The notes under the pieces: model-generated
What the model was told of the DNA's origin: nothing
What the model saw: only the letters and a program-made list of their open reading frames with translations
The model's database searches: none
Assembly (NCBI GenBank): GCA_040219295.1
Contig: JAVJST010000009.1
Span: forward strand, 1 to 63,625
Origin: JAVJST01 sp040219295
GTDB lineage: Bacteria; Pseudomonadota; Alphaproteobacteria; Rhodospirillales; Casp-alpha2
Length of the DNA: 63,625 nucleotides
Direction of reading: 5' to 3'
Shown here: positions 22,910 to 30,882 of the stretch, piece by piece
How positions within the stretch are numbered: position 1 is the stretch's first letter
Layout: every line of letters begins with the position of its first letter
Position numbers and translations under genes: made by a program

Positions 22910-25072
22910 TTACTTGCTTATCAGATTCGTGACGCCGTCCCAGTCGGCTGGAGGAGACGCGGCAATCATCTGGTCGCATCTCTCCCTGGCGAATGCGGCC
23001 GGTTCAAAGCCTTTCTGCGCCAGCGATTCGAACGCCTGCCGCGCTTCGTCGAACCGACGATCGCGATAGGCCTCAAGCGCCGCGCCATAAGTTTCGCGCC
23101 ATCGCAACATCCGTTCATCGACCTCACCGGGGACTCCGAGCGGCGTATACACACGGACGGGCTCGGCGCGGCCGACGACGCGAACACGATCGACCTCCAT
23201 CCATTCGAAAATGTCGCCGGCCGCTACCCTGGTGGTTTCACCGACGAGGATCGTGGTGCCGAATTGCTTGTTCGCACCCTCGAGCCTAGCCGAGAGATTT
23301 ACGGCGTCACCCATGACGGTATAGCTGTGTCGACGTTCCGAACCGACGTTGCCGACCGTCATTTCACCCGAATTGACACCGATCCGCGTTAAAACGGGCA
23401 GGTTTCCCGGAATTTCGAAAGCGCCGCGGGAATCAGCCTGACTGAGCGACTGCTCCATCCTGAATGCGGCGCGGACGGCGCGTGTCGCATGATCCTCATG
23501 GCGAATCGGAGCACCAAACACCGCCAGAATGGCGTCGCCCTCGAATCTCTCGATAATCCCGCCTTCCTGTTCAATGGCCGCACCCGCAATCTGGAAGTAC
23601 GTGTTGAGAAACCGGACCAACTCATTGGGCGGCATCCTCTCCGAAATGCCTGAAAATTTGGCGATATCGGAGAAAAAACAGGTTAGTTCCAGGCTTTCAC
23701 CGCCAAGCCGGGGAACGTCGCCAGACTCGAGCATGGTGTCGATCACCTTGGGATCCAGATAGCGCTTGAATGTCTCGTGAAGCTGGCGCCGGGCGCGGTC
23801 GCCAATCAGCACCCGATACGCGACGACGACGCCATAGACGGTAAGCGCTGCGACGATCGGCATCACCAGCGGCGTCTGGTAGCTACCCCGGAACAGGACG
23901 ACCGCGACGATACCGATCACCACGATCTCGAGGCCGACGACCATCGCGGCGCGGTGCGGGCGCCACCTCATTGTTGCAAACGCTGAAACGGCGATTGCCA
24001 AGAACATCATCAGGACCCTCACGCCGCGGCCCGCGCGTTCGATCATCGAACCCGACAGCAGATTGATGACGGCGTTCGCATGAACGTAAACACCCGGTGT
24101 CGCGTTGCGAACGACCGTGGGTGTCATCTGCGCCGCATCGGAGCACGGCGTCGGACGCGCCGCCATGTCGGCATGACGGGCGAACCGCTCCGACGTGAGG
24201 TTGCGGTCTTCGACGTCAAGGACCGCACCGAACAGAACGGCACGCCCGTTGAAAGCATCGTGCAGGTAATCGGTCCGCCCCTCTTTCGCGCACCGGTAGA
24301 TATCGTGGAACGAATAAGTTGGTATGGCGCCCGGCGTGGTATCGAATCTGACGAGTGCGTTTCGACCGTCGACCGTCGGGACCCGCGAATCTCCAAAGAC
24401 GACGTTCCCGTCGGTATCCATTTCCAGTTCGGCGCCAACATGGCGCAGCGCCACTTCAAACGCCATCCCGGTTAGTCGTCGCGGCGCAACATCCTCCGCG
24501 CCCTGGAACAACAATGGCACGCCACGCACGACGCCGTCCGGTTCGACATAAACGTTGAGATGGCGGAGATTCGACGCGCCTCCGGCCACGTGCGCGAAAC
24601 TTGCATGCGGAGAAATGGGTTCCTCACCCAGACGCGTCTCACCGAGGATGATCCGGCCCTCCTTTCGCCCCCGCTGAAAAAGGCTTTTCAACAACGGCTT
24701 GTCCCGCTCGCGATCCGCGACGTAGGCAGCAGCCGACGTTGGCAGAACGATATCCCAGGCGAACACCGTCGCCCCCGCCTCGAGTACGGCCTCCTGAACG
24801 AGCGCGATCTCGGGCGTCCACATGACCTTCGGCAAATGATTGAATGCCGGTGCGCGATGTGTGGCCTCCGTAACGGCGATCACCGCGACCGGCGATGCAT
24901 CGCCCCCAGTGACGCCCGACGTATCGGTGACGCTCAGATAGTGCAACAGATCCGTGTCGAGACCATCGAACCGGTCGAATACCGGCAAACTAAACAGGAT
25001 CGTCGAAACGGTCGCCAACATGCCGACGGCGAGTGCAGACCGTTTGCGATCGGAGGCCGAAACCCATGTCAT
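22910..25072 (-). CDS. CHASE2-domain adenylate/guanylate cyclase
   Basis: 720 residues. One N-terminal TM helix (about 13-31), an extracytoplasmic CHASE2 sensor domain (about 40-345, with VFAWDIVLPTSAAAY, FNGRAVLFGAVLDVEDR, TPGVYVHANAVINLLSG), three TM helices (about 352-422), then a class III cyclase domain (about 455-640). Metal Asp469 (FFSDIAKFSGISE) and Asp513 (FEGDAILAVFG) are present, as are the late GDAVNLSARLE Asn and Arg. The substrate-choosing Lys is Arg509 and its partner is Thr584, so the base (ATP or GTP) is not settled by sequence. Last gene of the five-gene leftward operon; 7 bases after the FecR-like gene. Confidence 0.93.
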   Translation of the reverse strand: MTWVSASDRKRSALAVGMLATVSTILFSLPVFDRFDGLDTDLLHYLSVTDTSGVTGGDASPVAVIAVTEATHRAPAFNHLPKVMWTPEIALVQEAVLEAGATVFAWDIVLPTSAAAYVADRERDKPLLKSLFQRGRKEGRIILGETRLGEEPISPHASFAHVAGGASNLRHLNVYVEPDGVVRGVPLLFQGAEDVAPRRLTGMAFEVALRHVGAELEMDTDGNVVFGDSRVPTVDGRNALVRFDTTPGAIPTYSFHDIYRCAKEGRTDYLHDAFNGRAVLFGAVLDVEDRNLTSERFARHADMAARPTPCSDAAQMTPTVVRNATPGVYVHANAVINLLSGSMIERAGRGVRVLMMFLAIAVSAFATMRWRPHRAAMVVGLEIVVIGIVAVVLFRGSYQTPLVMPIVAALTVYGVVVAYRVLIGDRARRQLHETFKRYLDPKVIDTMLESGDVPRLGGESLELTCFFSDIAKFSGISERMPPNELVRFLNTYFQIAGAAIEQEGGIIERFEGDAILAVFGAPIRHEDHATRAVRAAFRMEQSLSQADSRGAFEIPGNLPVLTRIGVNSGEMTVGNVGSERRHSYTVMGDAVNLSARLEGANKQFGTTILVGETTRVAAGDIFEWMEVDRVRVVGRAEPVRVYTPLGVPGEVDERMLRWRETYGAALEAYRDRRFDEARQAFESLAQKGFEPAAFARERCDQMIAASPPADWDGVTNLISK

Positions 25073-25079
25073 GGAAACG

Positions 25080-25784
25080 TCAATACACGATCAGCCGACT
25101 GATCGCGGAGGGCGATCCGGCTTGCGCCAGCGTCGACACCTTGACAAGCAATCGTTTCGATGGACTTGAAAACTCGTACAGCCCGCCGATAGCGAGCACG
25201 ATGTCTCGATCGCGCAAATCTACAACCGCCGCATCGAGGCTGACAATTCGGTCGGGAACCGACTGGTCGAGACGTCGGATGACGATGCGATCAACCGGCG
25301 ATTCCGACTTGATCAGGGGGCTGGTATCGTAAATGACCCGGTCAGGCGCCGGCAATTCCCCGTCGGGGGGCTTGCGAAAGACGACCGTCGCGGTTTCCTG
25401 GGATTGGGATGTATCGAGCACAACAGCCACCCCATCGCAATCGACATATTCGACCTCAATGTCGCCATTCGACACTTGGCTCTGGTGTTCGCCGATGATT
25501 ACCTGTCCCCCGGTGATCGTCTCGTTCCGGCAAGAGACAAAATAGGCGAGCCGAACTGACTCGTCTTCGGCGAGTTCCAGTTCGGTGCCAACGTCCAGAT
25601 AGTCGAGAAACCGGATATCGTCGCGATCTTCGTGAACCGACTCGACCAGTGCCGCGGGCTCGGCCGCCGCTGCGTTGGTCGCCGTGGCAGCGATAAGGAC
25701 AAGTCCCAACAGTGTCCAAACCAGCGTCTGACATCCGGATAATGAAATAGCGCGAGATCGGCGGCATGTTGATTTTTCAACCAT
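25080..25784 (-). CDS. FecR-like exported protein
   Basis: 234 residues from the ATG at 25784 (a TTG at 25802 would overlap the caspase stop). A signal peptide or anchor helix lies at about 18-40 (LVWTLLGLVLIAATATNAAAA). The body follows the FecR-like beta pattern: LDVGTELELAEDESVRLAYFVSCRNETITGGQVIIGEHQSQV, with the two Cys (SC and DC) seen in the cyclase-associated subgroup. FecR proteins relay extracytoplasmic signals; here the partner would be the CHASE2 cyclase or the caspase, since all are co-oriented with gaps of 7 bases. No enzymatic motif. Its exact role is unknown. Confidence 0.75.
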   Translation of the reverse strand: MVEKSTCRRSRAISLSGCQTLVWTLLGLVLIAATATNAAAAEPAALVESVHEDRDDIRFLDYLDVGTELELAEDESVRLAYFVSCRNETITGGQVIIGEHQSQVSNGDIEVEYVDCDGVAVVLDTSQSQETATVVFRKPPDGELPAPDRVIYDTSPLIKSESPVDRIVIRRLDQSVPDRIVSLDAAVVDLRDRDIVLAIGGLYEFSSPSKRLLVKVSTLAQAGSPSAISRLIVY

Positions 25785-25791
25785 CTCGGGA

Positions 25792-27141
25792 CTATCGCGC
25801 AATTAGATTTCTGACGTGATAGACAACTTTACAGCTCCCCGCCGAATGCCTGACGTTCAATCGAACGAAGAGGTCTGCACCCTGCACAAGCACGGTATCT
25901 TCGCTGTTGTATATCGCGGAACCTGACATATCGACCGATATAATCCCGTCCTCTACGCTGTAACTGACCGTTCCGTCAGCCTCAGGATGGTGCCAATTTC
26001 CACGCGCCGAGTCTTGCTTAGCCACTACCTTATCGAAAGAAATACCGACACATCGAGATTCCTCCTTAACGACATCGATTTTGTACTTTCCGGGTCTGAA
26101 CTTGATGTCGGACACCGCTCTTGCGGCATTGACCGATGCGACCTGCGTTTCGGTTGTCTGCCCGCCGACGGAAAACGTTGTTTGTTGGCCGTTGTTGATC
26201 GCGTCGACACGCAGTCTGGCGACCGTTGCAAACGTACCCTCGGGATACTGCTCCAGATAGGCGTTGAACAGGGCGGGGTCGTTCTCCGTAACGATCGATG
26301 TCCAAAACGCTACTTCCGGCGAAACGGCCACCGCGGACCCGGACGACGCGTCGCCGGAGAAGTAGAAATTCCCGGTCAGCGACGAACTTTCCCACGGCAC
26401 TTGCTGACCCCCCGTCAGATCCATGACATCGACACGAACCCGCTTGAAAACCTCTTCCACTGGGATGCCTGGCCGGTTCATCGCCCGCACCATGGCTCGG
26501 GTAAACGGACTGTTCGCGCCCTCTCCGTCGGCGGCAACCTGGCCGGGTGAGGTCGAATAGGCGAGGATCGTGCCACTTGGCGCATCCATTCGGGCGAGAC
26601 CGCGGCCAGCCGTGGACCGGAAGCCACGCTGATACGGGTTGTTTCTGCAAGCGTCGAGAATGACGATGTTCAACGACGTATCGGATTGCGCGACCATGCT
26701 CAGCATATCGTCCGCCGCAATTGCCTCGATCGCAACGTCGCGTTCCGTGTCGATGCGTGCATCGACCGGTACGAGATAGTTCCGGCCGTCGACCTGCAGA
26801 CCGTGCCCAGCGTAGTAAATCAGACTGACGACATCGTCGCCCGCCTCGGCCATCGCATCGCCGAAGTCCAAAATAGCTCGCCGCATGTTGCGTTGGTCGA
26901 GGTCAAGGTGCTTGTAGACCTTGAACCCCAGTCCCTCGAGATTCGACGCCATCAGATTGGCATCATTGACCGGATTTGCGAGAGGCTGATCCGGATATGT
27001 ACTGTTGCCAATGACCAGCGCATACCTGTTTGGCGAAGCTTCGGCCTGATTTGCGAGTCCGAGTACCAGCAAGATCGACAATATACTCGCGACGAGGGGG
27101 ACCCGAATGGTGAACCTACGGCTGCGCGTTTGTGTCGTCAT
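25792..27141 (-). CDS. Exported caspase-family (peptidase C14) protein
   Basis: 449 residues from the ATG at 27141, which has AAGGAGGCTCAAGATC upstream and gives a clean signal peptide (to about residue 36); an in-frame ATG at 27171 lacks this. A p20-like caspase domain spans about 38-262: RYALVIGNSTYPDQPLANPVNDANLMASNL, catalytic His113 in YYAGHG and Cys165 in ILDACRNNPY. A linker with WTSIVTENDPALFNAYLEQYPEGTF resembles an SPOR/TPR-like helical pair, and the C-terminal 110 residues form a beta-rich domain with two Cys. The signal peptide places it in the periplasm. Such bacterial orthocaspases cleave after Arg/Lys or act as signal proteases; the target is unknown. Confidence 0.92.
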   Translation of the reverse strand: MTTQTRSRRFTIRVPLVASILSILLVLGLANQAEASPNRYALVIGNSTYPDQPLANPVNDANLMASNLEGLGFKVYKHLDLDQRNMRRAILDFGDAMAEAGDDVVSLIYYAGHGLQVDGRNYLVPVDARIDTERDVAIEAIAADDMLSMVAQSDTSLNIVILDACRNNPYQRGFRSTAGRGLARMDAPSGTILAYSTSPGQVAADGEGANSPFTRAMVRAMNRPGIPVEEVFKRVRVDVMDLTGGQQVPWESSSLTGNFYFSGDASSGSAVAVSPEVAFWTSIVTENDPALFNAYLEQYPEGTFATVARLRVDAINNGQQTTFSVGGQTTETQVASVNAARAVSDIKFRPGKYKIDVVKEESRCVGISFDKVVAKQDSARGNWHHPEADGTVSYSVEDGIISVDMSGSAIYNSEDTVLVQGADLFVRLNVRHSAGSCKVVYHVRNLIAR

Positions 27142-27194
27142 GATCTTGAGCCTCCTTGTACGACACGGCACAAGAATGCGCCGGTGTGCGTAGA

Positions 27195-30100
27195 CTAATT
27201 AAGCGCGACACGATCAGAACCGCTGTCACCAATCAGGCTGAATGGCGCCCAGAAGATAGGATGTGCAAACGAAAACGCCGGTGTCCCCCCGACGGAGAAT
27301 ACACCGTTCTCAATCTGTGCCAGTTTTGCTCCCCGCAGAGCATCTGCCCGGGAAACACCTGGGCTTGCGGAAATTGTCGTGAACAGTTTCCCCATTTGAT
27401 CCGTCGTCGCCGCCGAATGCACCGGCCAGTTCGAGACGAGCAAGGCGCGGGCCCCGGCATAGAAGAATGCCCGCCCGAGGCCCGAAACAGCCTCGGAGCC
27501 GCGCCCGTCCGCAGCCGCTGTATTGCAAGCCGAAAGCACCGCGAAATCGGCGTCCAGCTTCAGCGCCAGAATTTCTTCCATTGTCAACAGTCCGTCCTCC
27601 TTCTGTTCGCGCGTAACCTGCGGGGCGGAGAGTGCGAGTGCGGGCTGATCGAGACCGTCAAGGTCGCCAGCGACAAGGCCGTGGGTGGCGAAGGATACGA
27701 CATTGTAGACCGACAAGTTCATGCGTTTGACCTGCGATTCGCTGGCGCGCTTGCCAAGGAAGATGTCCCGTTCAGGATCGGCGCCCATCGCCGAGGCGAC
27801 GGCGAGTATCTCGTCACGCGTGTCGGCCAGTCGGGGGAGATCGTCGAGCCCCGCACCGTCGGCTTGTCGCGTCAACGGTGCATTTCGAAGCTGGAAACCC
27901 CGAACCGACAGATCCGCCACGGCCGTGCCATCCTCGGCGGCGGCATGCGCCGGCGAGAAATAGGGATCGCCGAATCCCACGAACGGTCGCCGCTCCTTCT
28001 GGCTGGATGGTCCCCGGTCAAATACCAGGAGCGTAGCCGCCGACGGAAGGTTGCTAACGGCGTGCGATTTGATGAGCCATGCGACCTGCCGATACTCGTC
28101 GAACAGGAGCTCGCTCGGACTCGGTTCTTGCGGAGGCTCTGTGGGAAGCAGTCCGAAGGGCAATGTGGCCATCGGCCCGTTCGTCGAGATGATCAGTTCC
28201 GACGACGGTCGCCAAACGGACTCGAGAGGTTCGAGGATACGCTGATAGAGTTGGTATGCGACCCGCGTGTCGAAAGGCGGGACTTCGCCAAGTGTCGAAA
28301 TCGGACCCGGATCGACGCTTCGGCGTACCCGACGAACCAGTGCCCGCAACTCGTCCGATCCGATACCAGTCTCCACGAAACCGGCGCCTGCCCTCGACGA
28401 AACCGCCCATGCGAACGTGGCATCGTCCGTGGTCAGAATCGAGACCATGACACGATCTGGTCCAAGCCTTGTGCGCAGTTCGCTAAAGGTTGGAGGGCTG
28501 GGCCGGCGCAAACTGTCGTAGTCGGGATACTCGAGCCCAATGCGCTCCGAGACGAGCCGCTCGGCCTCTTTGATCTGCGCCGCCCGCTCCCGTAGCGCGT
28601 CGGCATCCGCGGTCGACGCAAATCCTGTGGCGTTCGCTTTGGAAAGCGCTGAGTACAAGCCTTCCAGTTGCTGGGAGAGGTCCTGTTGCTGGCGGATCAG
28701 ATCGCCAAGTTCAGATCCTTGAAACCCTTGCCTCGCGCCGGATGCGGCGATGGTGTCCGACAAGACCCCGCCCTTGATGATTTCGGCGAGCCGAAACAGA
28801 TTCTCGACGTCGCGCTCCGGTATCGATCCGGCGTTCGAAATTCGAACAAATGATTGAATTACAACCTCAAGCCGCATGCGAGACAAAGACGAGGTCCAGT
28901 CCGCATCACCTCCTGCCGCAATTAGCCCGGTTAACGCCTCGCGAAGATCGGACAGCGCGCGGACCCCATCGCCGTCGACGCGCCAGCGCGTGGCGGCGAG
29001 GAATGCGCGCGCTTCGTACGCCCCGAATGAATCTGTGCTGCGAACAGCCTCGATCCACTCGGCATATGTTGTTGCCGCCGAAAGGGCCGCGAACCACTCT
29101 TCGGCCTTATAGAAGACCAGGCTCCGAACCGGGTCGGAAACAACCGCATACGAAAGACTGGACGCGGAATCGTTGGCAATGCCGTCCAAACCGACATAGT
29201 TCCGGGCGGCGGCCTTCCATTTGCGTTGTCCGGCGCGCGCGGCGGCAAGTTGCAACGAGTTCCGCACGACGAGAGAGGACGACGGGTCCGCTCCCATCGT
29301 GGAGAGCGAGTCGGCGTTGATGGATGCCAGTTTTTCCGCGTCCGCAAACCTGTCTTCTTGTAGCAGCACCTCAATCAGGCGTGACATTGCCACGGCCGCA
29401 CGTGCATCAAGCATGCCACGGGTCTCGATCGCGAGCCGGATTGCTCGACGCGCTTCCAATTCCGCTGCGTTCGGAAGCCTTTGTTTCAGCAGTATCGGCA
29501 CCAATTCACTACGCACCAGAATTTCCGTAGCCTTAAGCTGATCCAGCGAGAATCCCTCGATCTCAGACTTAACATCGGCCTGGCGAAGTAACGACCGGCG
29601 GAGCAACGACTCCGCGCGATCAAGATCTCCGTCCTGCTCGGCAGACTTCGCCAACGCCGCCAAATATAGGCTGTTGGATATCGCCACCCCGCTCAACGTG
29701 TCGTCGCCCAGAGAGACATTCTCACGTTGGGCCAAGCTTATCAGACCGTCGAGTTCACTGATGTACTCTCCGGCCTGTTCCAGGGCGTTATTGGCATTGG
29801 CGACGTCGCCTACCTCGCTAAAGGAACTCCCGAGCATCGACTCGAAGGCGGCCAGTCTGCCGACCCGATGCCCGCGCACGAACGGGTTGCGGCTAGGATC
29901 CATCTCACGGAGTTGCAGTGTCGCAGTGCGAAGGCGTTCGACACCGGCGGCGAAACTTCCGACTCGGATCATTGCCGAGCCGAGGCTCGCTCGGTGCGAT
30001 GCGATATGAAACGGCGTGTAACTCGGCTCGGCTTCACCGGCTTCGATAGCGCGCTCGAAATCGTTGATCGTCTGCTGCGAACGTCCCAGACGCTCCGCGT

Positions 30101-30407
30101 GATCGGCCCGGCGGTTGTAAAACGAAGCAAGCGCGCGACCGGACAAGGACGGCGACGGCTCGGCATCGGCGACAGCGCGAACCTTGTCGAGCCTTCGTTG
30201 CGCCTCCACCCGTGCACGGTCGATTTCCGCCAGGATGTCCTCGATCCCGCGCGGAGGAAGCTCCATCCTTGGGCCATCAAACTCGGCGCTCAGTCGCCGA
30301 GCCTGATCCAAGCTCATGTTATTCGTTGTTTGGCACGATGCGACGAAAGCCAGCGTCAGAACGAACGTCGCTCGCGAAGGAAGCCGGAGAAAACTCCGGC
30401 AACTCAT
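27195..30407 (-). CDS. CHAT-domain peptidase lipoprotein with TPR-like helices
   Basis: 1070 residues from ATG 30407 (MSCRSFLRLPSR...), which yields a lipobox VASC and so a predicted lipoprotein; a longer frame to 30488 would bury it. The middle is helical and TPR-like (FYNRRADHAERLGRSQQTINDFERAIEAGE and later repeats). The C-terminal about 350 residues form a CHAT domain: FDEYRQVAWLIKSHAVSNLPSAATL, catalytic His about 909 in FATHGL and Cys about 961 in LSACNT, then GLGRAFFYAGARALLVSNWPV. CHAT proteins are caspase-clan (CD) proteases such as TPR-CHAT/Csx29 and separase-like enzymes. It starts 4 bases after the small exported protein, suggesting coupled translation. Confidence 0.93.
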   Translation of the reverse strand: MSCRSFLRLPSRATFVLTLAFVASCQTTNNMSLDQARRLSAEFDGPRMELPPRGIEDILAEIDRARVEAQRRLDKVRAVADAEPSPSLSGRALASFYNRRADHAERLGRSQQTINDFERAIEAGEAEPSYTPFHIASHRASLGSAMIRVGSFAAGVERLRTATLQLREMDPSRNPFVRGHRVGRLAAFESMLGSSFSEVGDVANANNALEQAGEYISELDGLISLAQRENVSLGDDTLSGVAISNSLYLAALAKSAEQDGDLDRAESLLRRSLLRQADVKSEIEGFSLDQLKATEILVRSELVPILLKQRLPNAAELEARRAIRLAIETRGMLDARAAVAMSRLIEVLLQEDRFADAEKLASINADSLSTMGADPSSSLVVRNSLQLAAARAGQRKWKAAARNYVGLDGIANDSASSLSYAVVSDPVRSLVFYKAEEWFAALSAATTYAEWIEAVRSTDSFGAYEARAFLAATRWRVDGDGVRALSDLREALTGLIAAGGDADWTSSLSRMRLEVVIQSFVRISNAGSIPERDVENLFRLAEIIKGGVLSDTIAASGARQGFQGSELGDLIRQQQDLSQQLEGLYSALSKANATGFASTADADALRERAAQIKEAERLVSERIGLEYPDYDSLRRPSPPTFSELRTRLGPDRVMVSILTTDDATFAWAVSSRAGAGFVETGIGSDELRALVRRVRRSVDPGPISTLGEVPPFDTRVAYQLYQRILEPLESVWRPSSELIISTNGPMATLPFGLLPTEPPQEPSPSELLFDEYRQVAWLIKSHAVSNLPSAATLLVFDRGPSSQKERRPFVGFGDPYFSPAHAAAEDGTAVADLSVRGFQLRNAPLTRQADGAGLDDLPRLADTRDEILAVASAMGADPERDIFLGKRASESQVKRMNLSVYNVVSFATHGLVAGDLDGLDQPALALSAPQVTREQKEDGLLTMEEILALKLDADFAVLSACNTAAADGRGSEAVSGLGRAFFYAGARALLVSNWPVHSAATTDQMGKLFTTISASPGVSRADALRGAKLAQIENGVFSVGGTPAFSFAHPIFWAPFSLIGDSGSDRVALN

Positions 30408-30411
30408 AAGA

Positions 30412-30702
30412 TCAGCAGCTTTGAGCCAGTTGTTCACCCGCCATGTTCCCAACGTCCCGGTAACTGCCCCGACCGACCCGCATTTCACCCTTGCTCGCGA
30501 GGTTCATGATTTCCCGTGTGATGATATCCACCATGCCGTTCATATCGGCCTCGCAAAAGTCGTTTAGAGTTTCTTGATCGGCGAGGATCGTATCAATAAC
30601 TAGCTGAACGTCGTGTTCCTCGGCCTCGGACGCTGATAAAGGTACCGCCGACAACCAAAGAGCCGATGTGAACACCAACGCAAACACACTAAAAAAGCGC
30701 AT
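30412..30702 (-). CDS. Small exported protein of unknown function
   Basis: 96 residues from the ATG at 30702, which has GGAGGTTGCT just upstream. A signal peptide MRFFSVFALVFTSALWLSAVPLSAS is clear. The mature part (about 71 residues) is acidic in its first half, ends in Cys and has one further Cys (NDFCEADM). I recognise no family. It is the first gene of the caspase/CHAT/FecR/cyclase operon and its stop is 4 bases from the CHAT start, so it is likely made with CHAT and could be its partner or substrate; that is speculation. Confidence 0.7.
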   Translation of the reverse strand: MRFFSVFALVFTSALWLSAVPLSASEAEEHDVQLVIDTILADQETLNDFCEADMNGMVDIITREIMNLASKGEMRVGRGSYRDVGNMAGEQLAQSC

Positions 30703-30882
30703 AGCAACCTCCAACGGCGGCAAGTACGTATTTCTGAGTATACGGCAGAATCGTCAGAAACTGAAGGCGCCATCCGACTAACGCGGCATCAACATTTCGC
30801 TTTCCCGGTTTGATCTGTTAGCCTCTTTACGTGGGGGTAAGGCCTTTTGCGCGGGGCTTGCGGATTTTGAGGGAAGAAACGC
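30703..30882. promoter_or_regulatory. Divergent control region between the peptidase/cyclase operon and the redox operon
   Basis: 180 bases separate the start of the small exported gene (leftward) from the GTG of the flavoprotein gene (rightward). Both operons must be driven from here, so they are likely co-regulated. GAGGGAAGAAAC precedes the GTG and GGAGG precedes the leftward ATG. I see no clear CRP-type palindrome (TGTGA-N6-TCACA). Confidence 0.5.

Noticed and set aside
22910..30702. Bacterial gasdermin or other pore-forming partner for the caspase/CHAT proteins
   Set aside because: No protein in the operon has a gasdermin-like size or pattern; the small exported protein is too short.
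30703..30882. CRP-type binding site in the divergent control region
   Set aside because: No TGTGA-N6-TCACA-like palindrome was found by eye.
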